A stretch of 64,000 nt of DNA from Aquatica leii (lineage: Eukaryota > Arthropoda > Insecta > Coleoptera > Lampyridae): positions 7,316,001 through 7,380,000 of the forward strand of contig CM069432.1 in NCBI GenBank assembly GCA_035610365.1, read 5' to 3'. Of this stretch, positions 22,561-33,599 are shown piece after piece (position 1 is the stretch's first letter; every line of letters begins with the position of its first letter). The translations under genes and the position numbers were made by a program. The notes under the pieces were generated by a model. That model did not search any database. It saw only the letters and a list, made by a program, of their open reading frames with translations, and was not told the origin of the DNA.

Positions 22561-24905
22561 TGTAGTAGGTAAATAATTGTGCAATCTGAATTATATATCA
22601 TATTATACTTATAAAATAGGTATATATGCCCATGTTTAAAATTGAAAAGACTGCTAATATTAAAGAATATTATCAAAAGCAAAATAGAAAATCTACATTC
22701 CCGTAAAGCAATATTTTTCCCTCTAGTTTCTAGTGATAACTCTGTGCTGGAAGACTGCATTATGCACAAAATTGACACCCAAAACAACACTAAATATTAT
22801 AAATATAAATAAATTACAAAATGAATTTTAAGTAACCTCTGTATACGCCTTACTTAGTAATGGCGGAGCCTTGGGCAGAAGGGAGCATTACTGGGGGTAT
22901 GGAATACCCCCTAGAAGAACAGGGTTTTGGGTCTCTGGAAACACTGGTTTAAGCGTAATTTTGATGAGAGTTTCTGTTTTCTTTCTTCTCAAATTTTAAT
23001 TCAATCTTTGATTTTGGGTCAATACGCTAAGTACTAGTAATAAAAGTAGAAAAACATTTGTAAATTTTTGTTTAGTCAATGTAATCTAGAATCTTAGGTT
23101 TCCCAAAATAATTGAGATGTTTTGCACTCTATTAGGATTTATTAACATTGTCAAAAAAAGCAAAATAATAAGTAACAGTAAAGGAAAAAAGTATATAATA
23201 ATATAAATTTCAAAAAAGCTTAAAAACTGTAAATTATTAATGTTTTGTAATTATTTCGTTAAAAAGTTTTATTTCTTAGTATTATTATTTTGTTAATGTT
23301 ATTGTACTTGTTTTATTATTATTTATAACTTTCAAGAGAAAGATGAATCATTATTTTTTAATTTGGGGATATCTTATTTTTACACGATATTTCTTTAAAG
23401 TCTTAAAATTTCTGCATTACGTTGAAATTTGGTGGGGCAACCGTTGCCACACATAAATTTGTTTCTAATAGTATGAAACAACGCTTAAAATTTTGGTATT
23501 TATCTAGTTTGTGTTTAAATTTTTATTGAATATTTTTAGACCCAAGTAAAAATTTTTATACTTTCCATTGGCCCAATAGTTTTTATTTGTTATTGCGTAT
23601 TTTACATAGTGTATAAATATGAATGAAAATTTAAGGAAATGTATTAAAAAAAATTTTCAAAACGCTAAAATGTAAAAAAATCATGTTACTTGTGTAGGGT
23701 TCATAAACCCGTTCTCGGTTCGAGAGAAAAATGATCATAGAATGGTTTAGTGTTCAAGAAAACAGATAACGATGTTTGAAAACATTTTTTGTAATGTGTA
23801 AAACCTTACTCCGATTATATTTAATAAAAGTTTCATTTTTAAAATTTTGTCATTTTTCTTATATTCAAATTAAAAAAATAACAGGCAATGTAAACAGAGC
23901 ACACATTTAGCATTATGGTTAATGAAAATTAATTTGAATTACTTAAAAAAAAAGAAAAAATGAGAAAAGCTAATTCTTCGCGTAAGGTAATGCTCAAATA
24001 CAACTGTAAAGCACAATTAAATACGGTCCCATGAACTGTGAAGAAAGTTTAAAATAAACTTTGCCCTGCGGTTCATAGGCTGTGACAAAAGTTTAGCCGC
24101 GGGGCTAAACGTATTAAATATTAGCCATTTGTCCTTCGCATTAATCCAACTTATGTATATCCCACGATGTGACATCTTTTAGGTTAATCGGTACTTATAA
24201 TTTATAATTATCAAGTTTTCGAAGTATTGGGTATTTAAGAAAATTATTTTCTCTTTAAACCAAGGTTGAGACTTAGTGTTTATATTATTAATTTAGAAAT
24301 AAACGTTGTTGATCATTTTGTACAAAAAAAGAGACTGATTTTTCGAATGTTTGGTGATATATTTCTATTATTTAGTTTTAGCAAAAACCTACAAGAATTC
24401 TGTTTTGATTTATATGCAACGAAACTCATACTAGTTTTGATTTCCAGTTCAGTTACATCTAACTAAAGATAATATATTTTTCAAAGAATATTCATTTTCT
24501 CGCCACTTGTTTTTTGTGTTATAATATAAATAAGATTCCACGAAAGCCGCCTGAAAATAAAACTCTACAGGCACAGATAAGTAAATTTGAGTTACGCAAA
24601 CCTTCTGTCTAATACTTAAATTAGTAGGTTCGATATCATCCATAAATTGGGTTAAATCAACAAAATTAAAGCATTTTTTCCGTGTATTACGACAGTGTAA
24701 TCAAAAAAACAATTAAACATCGGATTTTACCTATATTTAAAAAAATCCATTTTCTATGAAGAAATGTTATGAGAATTTGTAATGGGAATTAAGATTACAA
24801 TTGTTCAACCACTAGTTACGTTCAAATAATGACAATACTTCTTTTACAAAGATAAATCGGAATGTTGACTTTAATTTAATCCGGAAATATTAAAAATTTA
24901 GGCTA
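22561..24905. other. AT-rich region without recognisable gene
   Basis: Only short frames are present (for example 22524-22790 and 24266-24643), with no protein-like motifs. A small GC-rich patch lies at 22855-22960. A palindrome TTTAGCCGCGGGGCTAAA lies at about 24091-24108. No TIRs, tRNA or long repeats were found by eye. Confidence 0.5.
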
Positions 24906-25199
24906 ATTAAAACAGCTTGTGGCAAGGTATATATTGGAGAAACTGGTAGAACTATTGTAACTAGACTAAAAGAACACAAAAGACATCTTCGTTTATTTCA
25001 ACCTTCTAAATTTGCCATTGCCGAACATGCGCTAAACACTTTACATGACATAAACTTCGAAAAAACTATAACGATTGCTAAAACCAAAAACTGGCGTTCA
25101 AGCAAGATCAGAGAAGCGATTGAAAGTGTTAAAGTAGAAGAAAGCGGGGAGCATTGGGCCACAAAATGTTTATTTGATTGTAAAAATTTTTTAAGTTGA
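24906..25199 (+). pseudogene. Penelope-like element GIY-YIG endonuclease domain (orphan)
   Basis: An open frame without its own start codes CGKVYIGETGRTIVTRLKEH, the GIY-YIG-type core in its Penelope variant (KVYIGETGR). SKFAIAEHALN, TKNWRSSKIREAIE (catalytic Glu region) and a stop at 25197-25199 follow. This is the C-terminal domain of a Penelope-like retroelement, which nicks DNA for target priming. No RT lies upstream, so it is a 5'-truncated copy. Penelope elements normally insert 5'-truncated, which fits. The 43960-45420 copy is the converse: RT without this domain. Confidence 0.85.
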
Positions 25200-25472
25200 A
25201 CAAATATGAAAAAAACAATTTTATTCTAGTTTTACTTACTTTCTTCATGTAATGGTTGCACAAAAAATAAAAAATATGTTTCCTAAATACAAAAAAAATT
25301 TGCTGAAAATTTGTTCTCTAAAGGCCGAAAGCTTCCCATACCTAGGGAGCATTTGGCCAATAGATGGGGAGCCTTCAGCCACGTATAAGAAATTACTTTA
25401 AAACACATAAAAAAATATTTATTTATAAAAAATTCTTCACATAGCTGTCATAGAACAAAAAAATTGAAAAAA

Positions 25473-26042
25473 TTAATTTACGACCAAAGTATTCAAGTCA
25501 TAACAGAAACGAAAATATGATGCTGTTCTTGTGCCACTTGTTGGAGGAGCTTTCAGTTTTGTTATATCATCATTTTCAACCTCACATATGTCATCAATCG
25601 CTGGAAAATAAAAAGTTATTGATAGACCTGTTCTTCTCAAAAACTTCAAGGTAGTTGTATCTTTCGAATATTTTAATATCTGGCCAACAAGATGCACCAA
25701 TTTAGTTTTAGCTTTAAATCTTACTAAAACAAAATCCTATCATTTAAATCTTCTCTACAATTCTCCTCAATATCTTCCATTTCGTCATTTAATTCTTCAT
25801 CATAATTATCATAAATTGATAATCCATCACTTTCGGAAGACGATGAATCCGACGAAATTTTCGTTCTACGTTTTGTCTTCGGTTGGTTGTCTACTTGTTT
25901 TTCTAGCTTAGTAAAAATGTTTCTTTTAAAGCCCTTCTTTTTTTGTCTTTTTCATTCTCAATTTGTTCCAGTCGGTCTTTCTCTGGGGTGTCAGTATAAA
26001 CCCTTGAAGTCCCTGGCGTCCGTTTTGTTTTAGTTTCTTTTC
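25473..26042 (-). pseudogene. Pogo/Tigger-type protein, C-terminal part
   Basis: The minus strand first reads a basic, acidic-patch region with GTSRVYTDTPEKDRLEQIE, typical of the tail after the DDE domain in insect Tigger/CENP-B-like proteins. It then reads a conserved C-terminal module: VGQILKYSKD, LKFLRRTG, FYFPAIDDICEVENDDITKL and APPTSGTRTASYFRF. Frameshifts lie between them. It is separated from the DDE part (30109-31407) by the LINE at 26056-30095. The 13-bp duplication at the junction shows that both parts were once contiguous. Confidence 0.7.
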
Positions 26043-26055
26043 TAATTGCCTTCGG
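26043..26055. repeat. Left target-site duplication of the LINE at 26056-30095
   Basis: TAATTGCCTTCGG here is repeated exactly at 30096-30108. Between the two lies a complete foreign LINE. Removing one copy plus the LINE joins the two halves of the pogo-like gene. Confidence 0.93.
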
Positions 26056-26435
26056 TCGTGTTTTGAAGGTGATTGAGTGAGGACGTGTTTGATAGTTTAA
26101 TAGTAGTACGGAGTTTGGTGTAATTTAAGGTGATTTAATTTACGTGTGCGTGTTGAGGAATGTGAAGGTGGCTCAAATAACGTATGCGAAGGCGAGCGGA
26201 TATCGCGGACTAGATTAAAGGTCAAGCGCGCGCTTGTGATAACAGGGAAATACAAACTTTTATTTATATACTTTTTCGAATATTTGTGGTGGGCGTTAAT
26301 TAAATACAATTAGAAGAATTATAGTAACAATAAATTTAAAAAATATTAATCAAGAAAAAAAAATTAAATAAATAACTAAATTTGAAAAAAATAAATAAAT
26401 AATAAATAATAAGTAATAACAAAAGGGGGAAAGGG

Positions 26436-27204
26436 ATGAATAAAAGTGAGAGAGAGGAAGAGGAAAGAGAAAGGCAACAAATATTTGAAAGAGGAAAGAA
26501 AACAATAAGATCACCAGACGTTAATAAGATATCGGAGGAGAACGAAGGAAAAACCTCATGAACAGAAGGAGGAAGAAAAGAAATGGAGGAGTTAAAAGAA
26601 TTAATGAGAGAAATGATGAAACAGATGGAAGAAAATATGCAAGGAACAAGACAAGAAATCAAAGAAATGAAAAAAGAAATGGGAGAAAGAGAAAAGAAGT
26701 GGGAGAAAGAAAAAGAGAAACTGGTGGAGAGAATAGAAAAACTGGAGAAAAAGCGGAAGACGAGGAAAGATGGAAAAGAAAAAATAATATCGTGATAAAG
26801 GGGTGGAGAAGTGAAAAACCACAAAAAGATTTAGCAGTGATGCTGGAAGAAAAATTAAATGTAAAAGTAGAGGTGAAAAAAGTGACAGTACTACACAAAG
26901 AGAAGAAAATGAGATGGTGGTGGCGGAAATCGGAGGATGGGAGGAAAAACAGAAGGTAATGGAGGAGAAAAATAAATTAAAGAATACAAGAATATATATA
27001 AGTCACGATTTAACATGGGAGGAAAGAAGAGTGCAAAGAGAAATAATGAACATAGCGATGGAAAGAAGAGCGGAAGGAAAAAGAGTATGGGTAGGGTACA
27101 GAAAAATGGAGATAGACGGAGACAGATACATATGGAACGACAAGGATAAGGGACTGTGCAGAGAAAGAGAAGAGAAAGTGGGGAACCAAAAGGCAAAAAA
27201 CTAA
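26436..27204 (+). pseudogene. LINE ORF1: coiled coil and RRM-like domain
   Basis: The start chosen is ATG 26436 (MNKSEREEEERER). The frame contains a TGA at 26559 and then a highly charged helix (EELKELMREMMKQMEENMQ), a strong coiled-coil candidate. A shift leads to NNIVIKGWRSEKPQKDLAVM, the first strand and helix of an RRM-like fold, with LNVKVEVKKVTVLH. The C-terminal part, in a further frame, has KLKNTRIYISHDLTWEERRV and VWVGYRKMEIDG. This arrangement is known from ORF1 proteins that bind element RNA. One stop and two frameshifts make it inactive. Confidence 0.7.
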
Positions 27205-27324
27205 ACGGCAAAGGGGGGGTGGTAAAGGAGGGAAAGTTGACGAAACGGCAAAGAAAGGGAATAATGAGAGATGGAAATGGAAAAGAAAAAGAAAGGAAAA
27301 GAAAAGAAAGTAAGGAAGAAGCAC

Positions 27325-28113
27325 GGGGGGAGGTGAGTGAGCTGAGAGTATTGTTTTGGAACGTAGCAGGAAAAAAAAACAAGGAACATGATTTCTGGAA
27401 GTACATCAAGGAACAGGATGTAGTGGGATTACAGGAAACATGGATGGAAGAAAAAGAATGGGAGTGGTGGGAAAAAGAGTTGCCAGAGGAATTTGAGTGG
27501 GTGGTGCAACATGCAGAAAGAGAAAAGAAAAAAGGGAGAGCAAAGGGGGGGATAATAACGGAATAAGAAAAAAATGGTTGAACCAGGAAAAGAAGGAGAA
27601 AGTGCAACAGAGAAGAGTAGTTGTAGAAAGGAACATGCAGTGGGAAAAAACAAAAATAAAAGTAGTGACGGTTTATAGCAGTAGAATGAAAGAGACAAGG
27701 AAAAACATAGAAGAGATGATAGAAGAGAGGGAAGAGGGATTGATAATAGTAGGAGGGGACTTCAACGCAAGAATATGGGAAGAGGGGGGAATACAAGAAA
27801 GAAAAGGGACGGGAAAGAGACAAACAAAGGACAAGGTGATAAATAAAGAAAGAGAGGAACTGCTGGAATTGTGCAACGAAAAAGGGTGGGAAATAATGAA
27901 CGGGAACAGAGAAGATGATGGAAAGGGGGAATTTACGTACATAGGAGGAAGGGGAGAATCAATAATAGATTTTGTAATGACAAATGAAGAGGCCGCAGAA
28001 AAGGTAAAGACATTTAAGGTGGGAGAAAGAGTAGAGTCAGACCATCAACCATTGGAATTGACAATGGAAGGAAGGGAAAGAGAAGAGAGAGGAAGAGGAG
28101 AAGTACATAACTA
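27325..28113 (+). pseudogene. LINE ORF2: AP-type endonuclease
   Basis: Motifs read in order are LRVLFWNVAGKKNKEHDFW, VVGLQETWME (catalytic Glu), KVVTVYSSRM, IIVGGDFNARIW (GDFN), GRGESIIDFVMTN and SDHQPLEL (terminal SDH). All catalytic signatures of an APE-like LINE endonuclease are intact. A frameshift near 27550 splits the domain. The enzyme would nick target DNA to prime reverse transcription. Confidence 0.83.
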
Positions 28114-30019
28114 AAAAAAAGAGGACAGAAGAAAGTATAAAAAGATATAAAGAGAGAATAGGGAAAACGGTATGGATAGGGAAGGAAGTACAAGAAAGTG
28201 TAGAGGAAATGAGAGAGATCATGGAGAAAGCAACAGAGAGAGTCAGATTTAGAAAATGGGAGGGGGAGAAAACTGGATGGAAGAAATGGTGGGATAAGGA
28301 ATGCAAGGAAGCAAAGAAAAAGGCAAGAAGAGCATTAAGACAGTGGAAAAAGGGAAGAAAGAAAAAGAAGAATACAAAGAAGCGGTAAAAATATACAAAA
28401 AAACATGCGATAGAAAGAAGGAGGAAAACAAAAAGAAACAAGAGGAGCAGATTAAAGGAATAAAAACGGAAGAAGATGTATGGAAGTACCTAAAGAAGCA
28501 GAGGAAAAAACAGGACGACAAAGGGAATAAAAATTAAAGAATGGGAGATATATTTTCGGAACCTATTGGGAGAGGAAGAACAAAAGCAGGAAAAAGAAAA
28601 AAGGAAAGACGCGGTAGTAAGACAAGAAGAAGGAGATAGGGATAGAATAAGGGAGGAAGAAGTAATAGAGGCAAAAAAGAAAATAAAAAAAGGAAAGGCG
28701 ACAGGAGAAGATGGGATACAAGGAGAAGAGTGGATATACGGGGGAGAAAATGTAGCAAAAAGGATGACGGAAATAATAAACAAAATATGGAAAGGAGAAG
28801 GATTCCCAGAGAGATGGAGAAAGGGATTAATATGCCCAATACATAAAAAAGGCGAAAAAAAAAATGTCTAGAATTATAGAGGGGTAACATTACTGAGCTC
28901 GGCATACAAATTGTACGCGACAATACTGCAAGAAAGATTACAGAAGGAAATAGAGGAAAGAAGTTTGGTACCAGACGGGCAAGCGGGATTCAGAAAAGGA
29001 AAGGAAAACAAAGATAATGATATTTAGAAAAGGAGGGGGGAAAATAAAAAGAGAGGAGTGGATATGGAGTGATGAGAAAGTGCAACAAGTGAAGGAATTT
29101 ACATACCTGGGCTACACGATGAAACAGGATAATAAAGAGGGAGAACACATAAAGGAAAGGGTGAAGAAAGGAAAGGCTAATAGGACAAGTATGGGGTGTG
29201 GGGGAAAGAATTTTCAAGATGGATATAAAAAAAAGAAAATTGCTGTTCGAAAAATTAATAAAGGGTGTGGTAATGTATGGAGCGGAAATATGGGACTGGA
29301 AGGAGTGGAGGGAGGTAGAGGGGCTACAGGAAAAATACTGGAGATGGGTGTTAGGATTGGACAGGGATACACCGGGGTATATTGTGAGAGAGGAGGTTCA
29401 GATAGAAAAAATAAGGATTGAGACAGGAAAAAGAGCAATAAAATACGAGGAAGAAATGAGGGAAAGAACAGATTGCAAAATTCTGCAAGAATGTTGGAAA
29501 GAGATAAAGGGAGGGAAAGTGAAGTACGGGCAGGAGGGCAGAGAAGAGTATTACAAAAGAAACGGGTACGCGAGTGAAGAAGTGGAGAGATTAAGAGAAG
29601 AGGGGGTAGGGACAAGAGAAGAAATAATAAGGAGAGATAGAGACATAGAAAAACAAGAAAGATGGACAAAGATAAAAGAGAGCAGATATAATAGGAATTA
29701 CAAAGATATCAAGGGTGAAGGGGTGCCGGAATATTTAAAAGACAGTGAGATTAAAAGCAACAAAAGGAAAAAAATGGTGGCAAGGTTCAGATGTGGCAAC
29801 GAGGAGTTAGGGAACAAATATTGGAAGGAAGAACCAGAAAAGTTGTGCAAGCTATGTGGAGAAGAAATGGAAGATCTGAACCACATGAGAAAGAGATGCA
29901 GGGAACTAAGAGAAGAGGTGATGAAAACAGTGGATATCTTAGATGAAAACGGAAAAGGAGCGGAATGGATGGAGGAAGTATGGAGCAGGAGGAAAAAGTT
30001 AAGGGGGGAGAAGGGATAA
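28114..30019 (+). pseudogene. LINE ORF2: RT with internal deletion and C-terminus
   Basis: After a charged linker with WKKWWDKECKEAKKKARR, the RT starts with KKIKKGKATGEDGIQGEEW and GFPERWRKGLICPIHKKGE. It continues with a disrupted NYRGVTLLSSAYKLYATILQ and reaches QAGFRKGK at about 28995. The next residues (TKIMIFRKGGGKIKREEW) belong well beyond the catalytic palm. The motifs holding both catalytic Asp positions (LDLKKAFD-like and YADD-like) are therefore deleted. The tail has CKLCGEEMEDLNHMRKRC, a Cys/His motif common at LINE C-termini, and ends at 30019. Several frameshifts are present. Confidence 0.8.
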
Positions 30020-30095
30020 AAAAATTTAATATATATGTATAGACAACACGACCAAATTTGTAAGCCAAATGGCAATGAATAAAGTTAAACTTATA

Positions 30096-30108
30096 TAATT
30101 GCCTTCGG
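30096..30108. repeat. Right target-site duplication of the LINE at 26056-30095
   Basis: TAATTGCCTTCGG matches 26043-26055 exactly and marks the 3' end of the LINE to the base. Confidence 0.93.
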
Positions 30109-31407
30109 AAAAGGTCTAACTAATTCAGGTGTCACTTTAGTGGGATGTTTTATGTCATTTTTATAACCACTGCAAGATGGTGTATTTTGCAAAATTTTTA
30201 TGTCACTTAAAACAATTATCTTGTTATTTCCCGTCAACCCTTCATTTTTTTCCTTAATAAAATCACTGTTTTTGTTATGTTCTTCTCTATCTTTCTCATT
30301 TATATTACCGCTATTGCCATTTTTATCCTCTATAACTGTAGTACGTTCTGCAATATTGTTCGAATTATCTACATTTGGTAAAGGTTGATCGGTAACGGCA
30401 CTCGGAGTGAAATCTACATCACTAAACACCAAGCGGTTCATTGACCAAATTCCTGTGGTCTTAAAACTACTCACAATATTTTCATTTGTGAATGCTCTCA
30501 AATATTCACGATGAGTTAGTTCTGAAATATTCGTAACCGTTATGGTTTTACCGGGATTGGACACCATCCAGTCGTTAAATGCAATATTACAAAAATTTTT
30601 AAAAGGCCCAAAAACTCCGACGTCTAGTGGCTGTATTCGGTGGGTTGTATGGGGAGCGAAACTTAGTATGACAATTCCATTTTCCCTACATTATTGGACG
30701 CATGTAAGGCTAACATATGACTCGTGGTTATCGACCAACAACAAAATTGGATTGCTACGAAAGCAGGACGTATGTTTAACTATATGTTTTAATACAGAAG
30801 GAAACAACTCGTTAGTCATCCAACCAGATTTGTTTCCCAGTGCTAGACTTGAAACTGGAGCATCAGCTAAAAAGTCCTCTATGTTTCTGATCCGAGGAAA
30901 AACATAAACAGAAGGCAGACTTTGTCCAGATGCGCTAATAATTCCTACAAAAGTCACCAATTCACCTCTTTCAGCTGAGACAGCTTAAGAAACTTGTTTT
31001 TTTTCCAGTAGTAGAAACAATTTTCACTGGTTTCATTACCGTTGTGACTCCCGTCTCATCGAAATTAAATATTCTTTCCGGAGTAAATTTGTAACGCTCC
31101 CGTAAATTTTTTAGGTTTTCGAAAAATTGACCCACCTTAAACTCATTAAAACCGGTGCTTCTACCCAAGCTCGTGCTTTCTGGTTTTCTTAAAGAGAGTC
31201 TCGGATGACGTGACATAAACCTTCGGCGCCATCCGTCCTTTGTTTGCCGTTTTTGATGCCTCTCTGGAAGAATTTGACAGTTTGGCAAAACAGAAGCATA
31301 TTCGAAAGCTAGCTTTTCGTTTTGAACATATGTCAGTCCATAATTTAAATCAGAACATCTTTTAATATACGCTTTGTTACATGCAAAAGATGGAACTATG
31401 TCACTGC
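30109..31407 (-). pseudogene. Pogo/Tigger-type transposase, DDE region
   Basis: The minus strand codes the CENP-B/pogo-type order. A DNA-binding-domain end and linker come first (TKDGWRRRFMSRHPRLSLRK, PESTSLGRSTGFNEFKVGQF). The first Asp is in RIFNFDETGVTTV. After a frameshift near 31005 come RGELVTFVGIISASG and the second Asp in LLLVDNHESYVSL. A stop at about 30690 precedes the third Asp in HRIQPLDVGVFGPF. The C-terminal part is DWMVSNPGKTITVTNISEL. An intron-acceptor-like TTTCAG ends at 31408, suggesting the exon starts at 31407. The gene is dead: one frameshift, one stop and the LINE insertion. Confidence 0.83.
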
Positions 31408-31649
31408 CTGAAATGAGGTAACACAAATGATGTGTGCCGCTGCTCAGTGGAGACGGGGTGGGTTATATTTAAAAGTTTCGTGATTGATTTGGATAACTTG
31501 ACGAAAAACACAAAATCGAAAAGTAATAATGTCGAAATCAAAGGGCGCCAAGAAGGAGTAAAGCTTAATGGACTTCTGGCCCTTGCCAACCACAAGTCCG
31601 CTCCTGAAGGATACACTCTAAACGGACTCACCTTGTTAGAGTGTATCAC

Positions 31650-33270
31650 ACTAAAATCTGTAATAAATTAATAAAGTTACACACGCGGAGGCCGACGGAA
31701 TTAAAAGCTCTTTACATTTAACAATTTAACATTTATCTGAACACACAAAACAAAAAAAATTAATAAATTAAAATTAAAAAAAAATAAAGGTATTGAAATT
31801 AACAAAATTAACCACACAAAACAAAAACAAAGAACGTAAAATGAATGTTTGAATAAATACACAATACAAAAAAAAATATTGGTAAACCTTAATTACCAAA
31901 ACAAAACAAAAATCACGGCCGTGTGCGCGTCGAAATTAATTAATTAATTATAAAATCAAATACACTTAATTAACTTAAAAATAATATAAAACGTGAATCG
32001 AGAAACTATTCGGTCCCGTTTAATAAATTTTTAACTCGGGATTATGACACAGTTCCGATAAATACGGACAATAATTAGTTACATTAACGTTAAATCAATT
32101 CGAGACAATTAAAACTTTTATTTGAAATTCAAAGCTTTTAACACTCAATCACGTAAATTATAACTTCACGATTACATATATGGTGCAAAATAAATACCTT
32201 GAATTCGTCGTAACTTCAGGAAAGAACCGGTGGTTGGTTCCAGGTAGCCAGTTGTCTACAGGCAGAAAAACGTTGAAAGCTACCCCAAACAATTGCAATG
32301 ACGGCGGAAGAATTTTCTTCTTAACACTTAAATAAAATCCGCACAAATGCGAAGACTGAATTTAGCACAACCCCTCGATTGCATATCCAACTTGAAACAT
32401 GAGTTTTATTTTTGGAAACCATGAAGTCTATTTAAACCGTAAATTACGAATTTTGGAAAATCAAACTTTTCCACCACTACACTTAATTTTCACGGTTCCA
32501 TCTAACTTCCGCGGTATTACATCACGATAGGGTAAAAGTACCCTAACCACTCAACTACATCACGGTACCCGGTATTTCTTAATTGCCACCGAAACAATTC
32601 TCTCCAAAATCAAAATTTTACTCCTTTTAACACCTCGTAATCCCACTTAATTCAACGAACTTGCGCCGTAAAACCTTTGTAAAAGATGCAACACTAAACA
32701 ACGTAAATTAACAAAGATGAAAAATATAATGGCCAAGTGCGTCTTGTCACGTAGGCCTTCGAAAGAAAGAAAATGTTCTCACAGAAAACGCTCAGTTCGC
32801 TAAATTATCAGGTGGTTCGCAATCGCGCTCGTAAAAGAACTCAACATAAACAAAAATATAGATACCAAAAAAAATTGATCAAATTACATTCCAAAAGGAA
32901 GTCGTAAATTATATAGAGTTGTTTTTCTAATGAGATAACCAGAAGTAAAAACACTAAATCAAAACCAAAACCACGGAACTTTATGCATTCAAAAAAAAAT
33001 ACCAGTAATAATTGTGAAATAACTATGAAATACAAATACACTTAAATCAAACGTAATAAAATAACGAGTAGAACGCTTTCGATGCTAACATCGAACTAAT
33101 CAATCGAAAAAAAAACAGAGAACCGCAAATTCAGCCAGATGAATCTAATTACGGGGTCTTACATAAAAGATTCACTGCTAAAATCCAACGCAGGTTACAG
33201 CTTCTAGTTCAGACTACTGTTTCGTTGTAAATATATTTGTTTGCATATTTGGGCAATTCTTGATCACTTT
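31650..33270. other. Between the pogo-like exons; no gene seen
   Basis: This AT-rich sequence lies between two exon-like parts of the pogo-type gene and may be its intron. It holds an AATTAATTAATTAATT run at about 31936 and no recognisable frame. GC-richer patches at 32200-32300 and 32720-32780 are unexplained. Confidence 0.45.
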
Positions 33271-33276
33271 CATTAC

Positions 33277-33499
33277 CAGTCTTCTAAGTTTTGAAAATTT
33301 TGACGCAAATATTCTTCTTTGGACCTCTTCTGTAATATTCTTTTTATTCGACTTTGTAATGCAGATCTTTTTATACCGTGTATCCTGGCGCCCTCTCTTA
33401 CGGAGAAGGTACCATTGAAACAGCCTATAATTGCTTGTTTGATGCTATTTTCATCTATTTGATTCCTATTAGTTTCTAAAATTCTTTTTCGAGGCATAT
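33277..33499 (-). pseudogene. Pogo-type HTH (psq/CENP-B-like) exon
   Basis: The minus strand has an acceptor TTTTTCTTGCAG, then ATATG. It codes MPRKRILETNRNQIDENSIK followed by QAIIGCFNGTFSVREGARIH and GIKRSALQSRIKRI. This fits the psq-type helix-turn-helix at the N-terminus of Tigger/CENP-B-like transposases, with an R-S-x-L-x-x-R recognition helix. It ends at a donor, GACTG|GTAATG. The reading phase does not match the exon beginning at 31407, so another exon or decay lies between. The presence of introns is unusual for pogo elements and leaves open a former host gene. Confidence 0.65.
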
Positions 33500-33599
33500 C
33501 TGCAAGAAAAACAAATATTTCAAAAGAATGTAGGGTGCACACACAATGTGGGCGGATGAATGCTCCCCACCTCACGAAGCGAGTGAAATGTGATTATAC

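Larger units (their letters stand above)
26056..30095 (+). mobile_element. LINE with RRM-type ORF1, nested, 13-bp TSD
   Basis: This 4,040-bp non-LTR element is bounded by identical 13-bp duplications. ORF1 (coiled coil plus RRM-like) is followed by ORF2 (AP endonuclease, RT, C-terminal Cys/His motif). It ends without poly(A) or microsatellite (AATAAAGTTAAACTTATA). The plus strand is strikingly purine-rich over about 3.6 kb. The centre of the RT is deleted and several frameshifts are present. The clade is unresolved; the motifs resemble Jockey/I/R1-group elements of hymenopterans and other insects. Confidence 0.9.

Noticed and set aside
24091-24108. Palindrome TTTAGCCGCGGGGCTAAA as an operator
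   Set aside because: An isolated palindrome without nearby gene or repeated copies; no support for a regulatory role.
26891-27823. Long minus-strand frames rich in Phe, Leu, Ser and Pro
   Set aside because: They are shadows of the purine-rich LINE on the plus strand; the low-complexity composition follows directly from the strand skew.
31401-31649. Minus-strand 82-codon frame upstream of the pogo DDE exon
   Set aside because: It crosses the probable splice acceptor at 31408 and its sequence does not match the family N-terminus; likely intronic.
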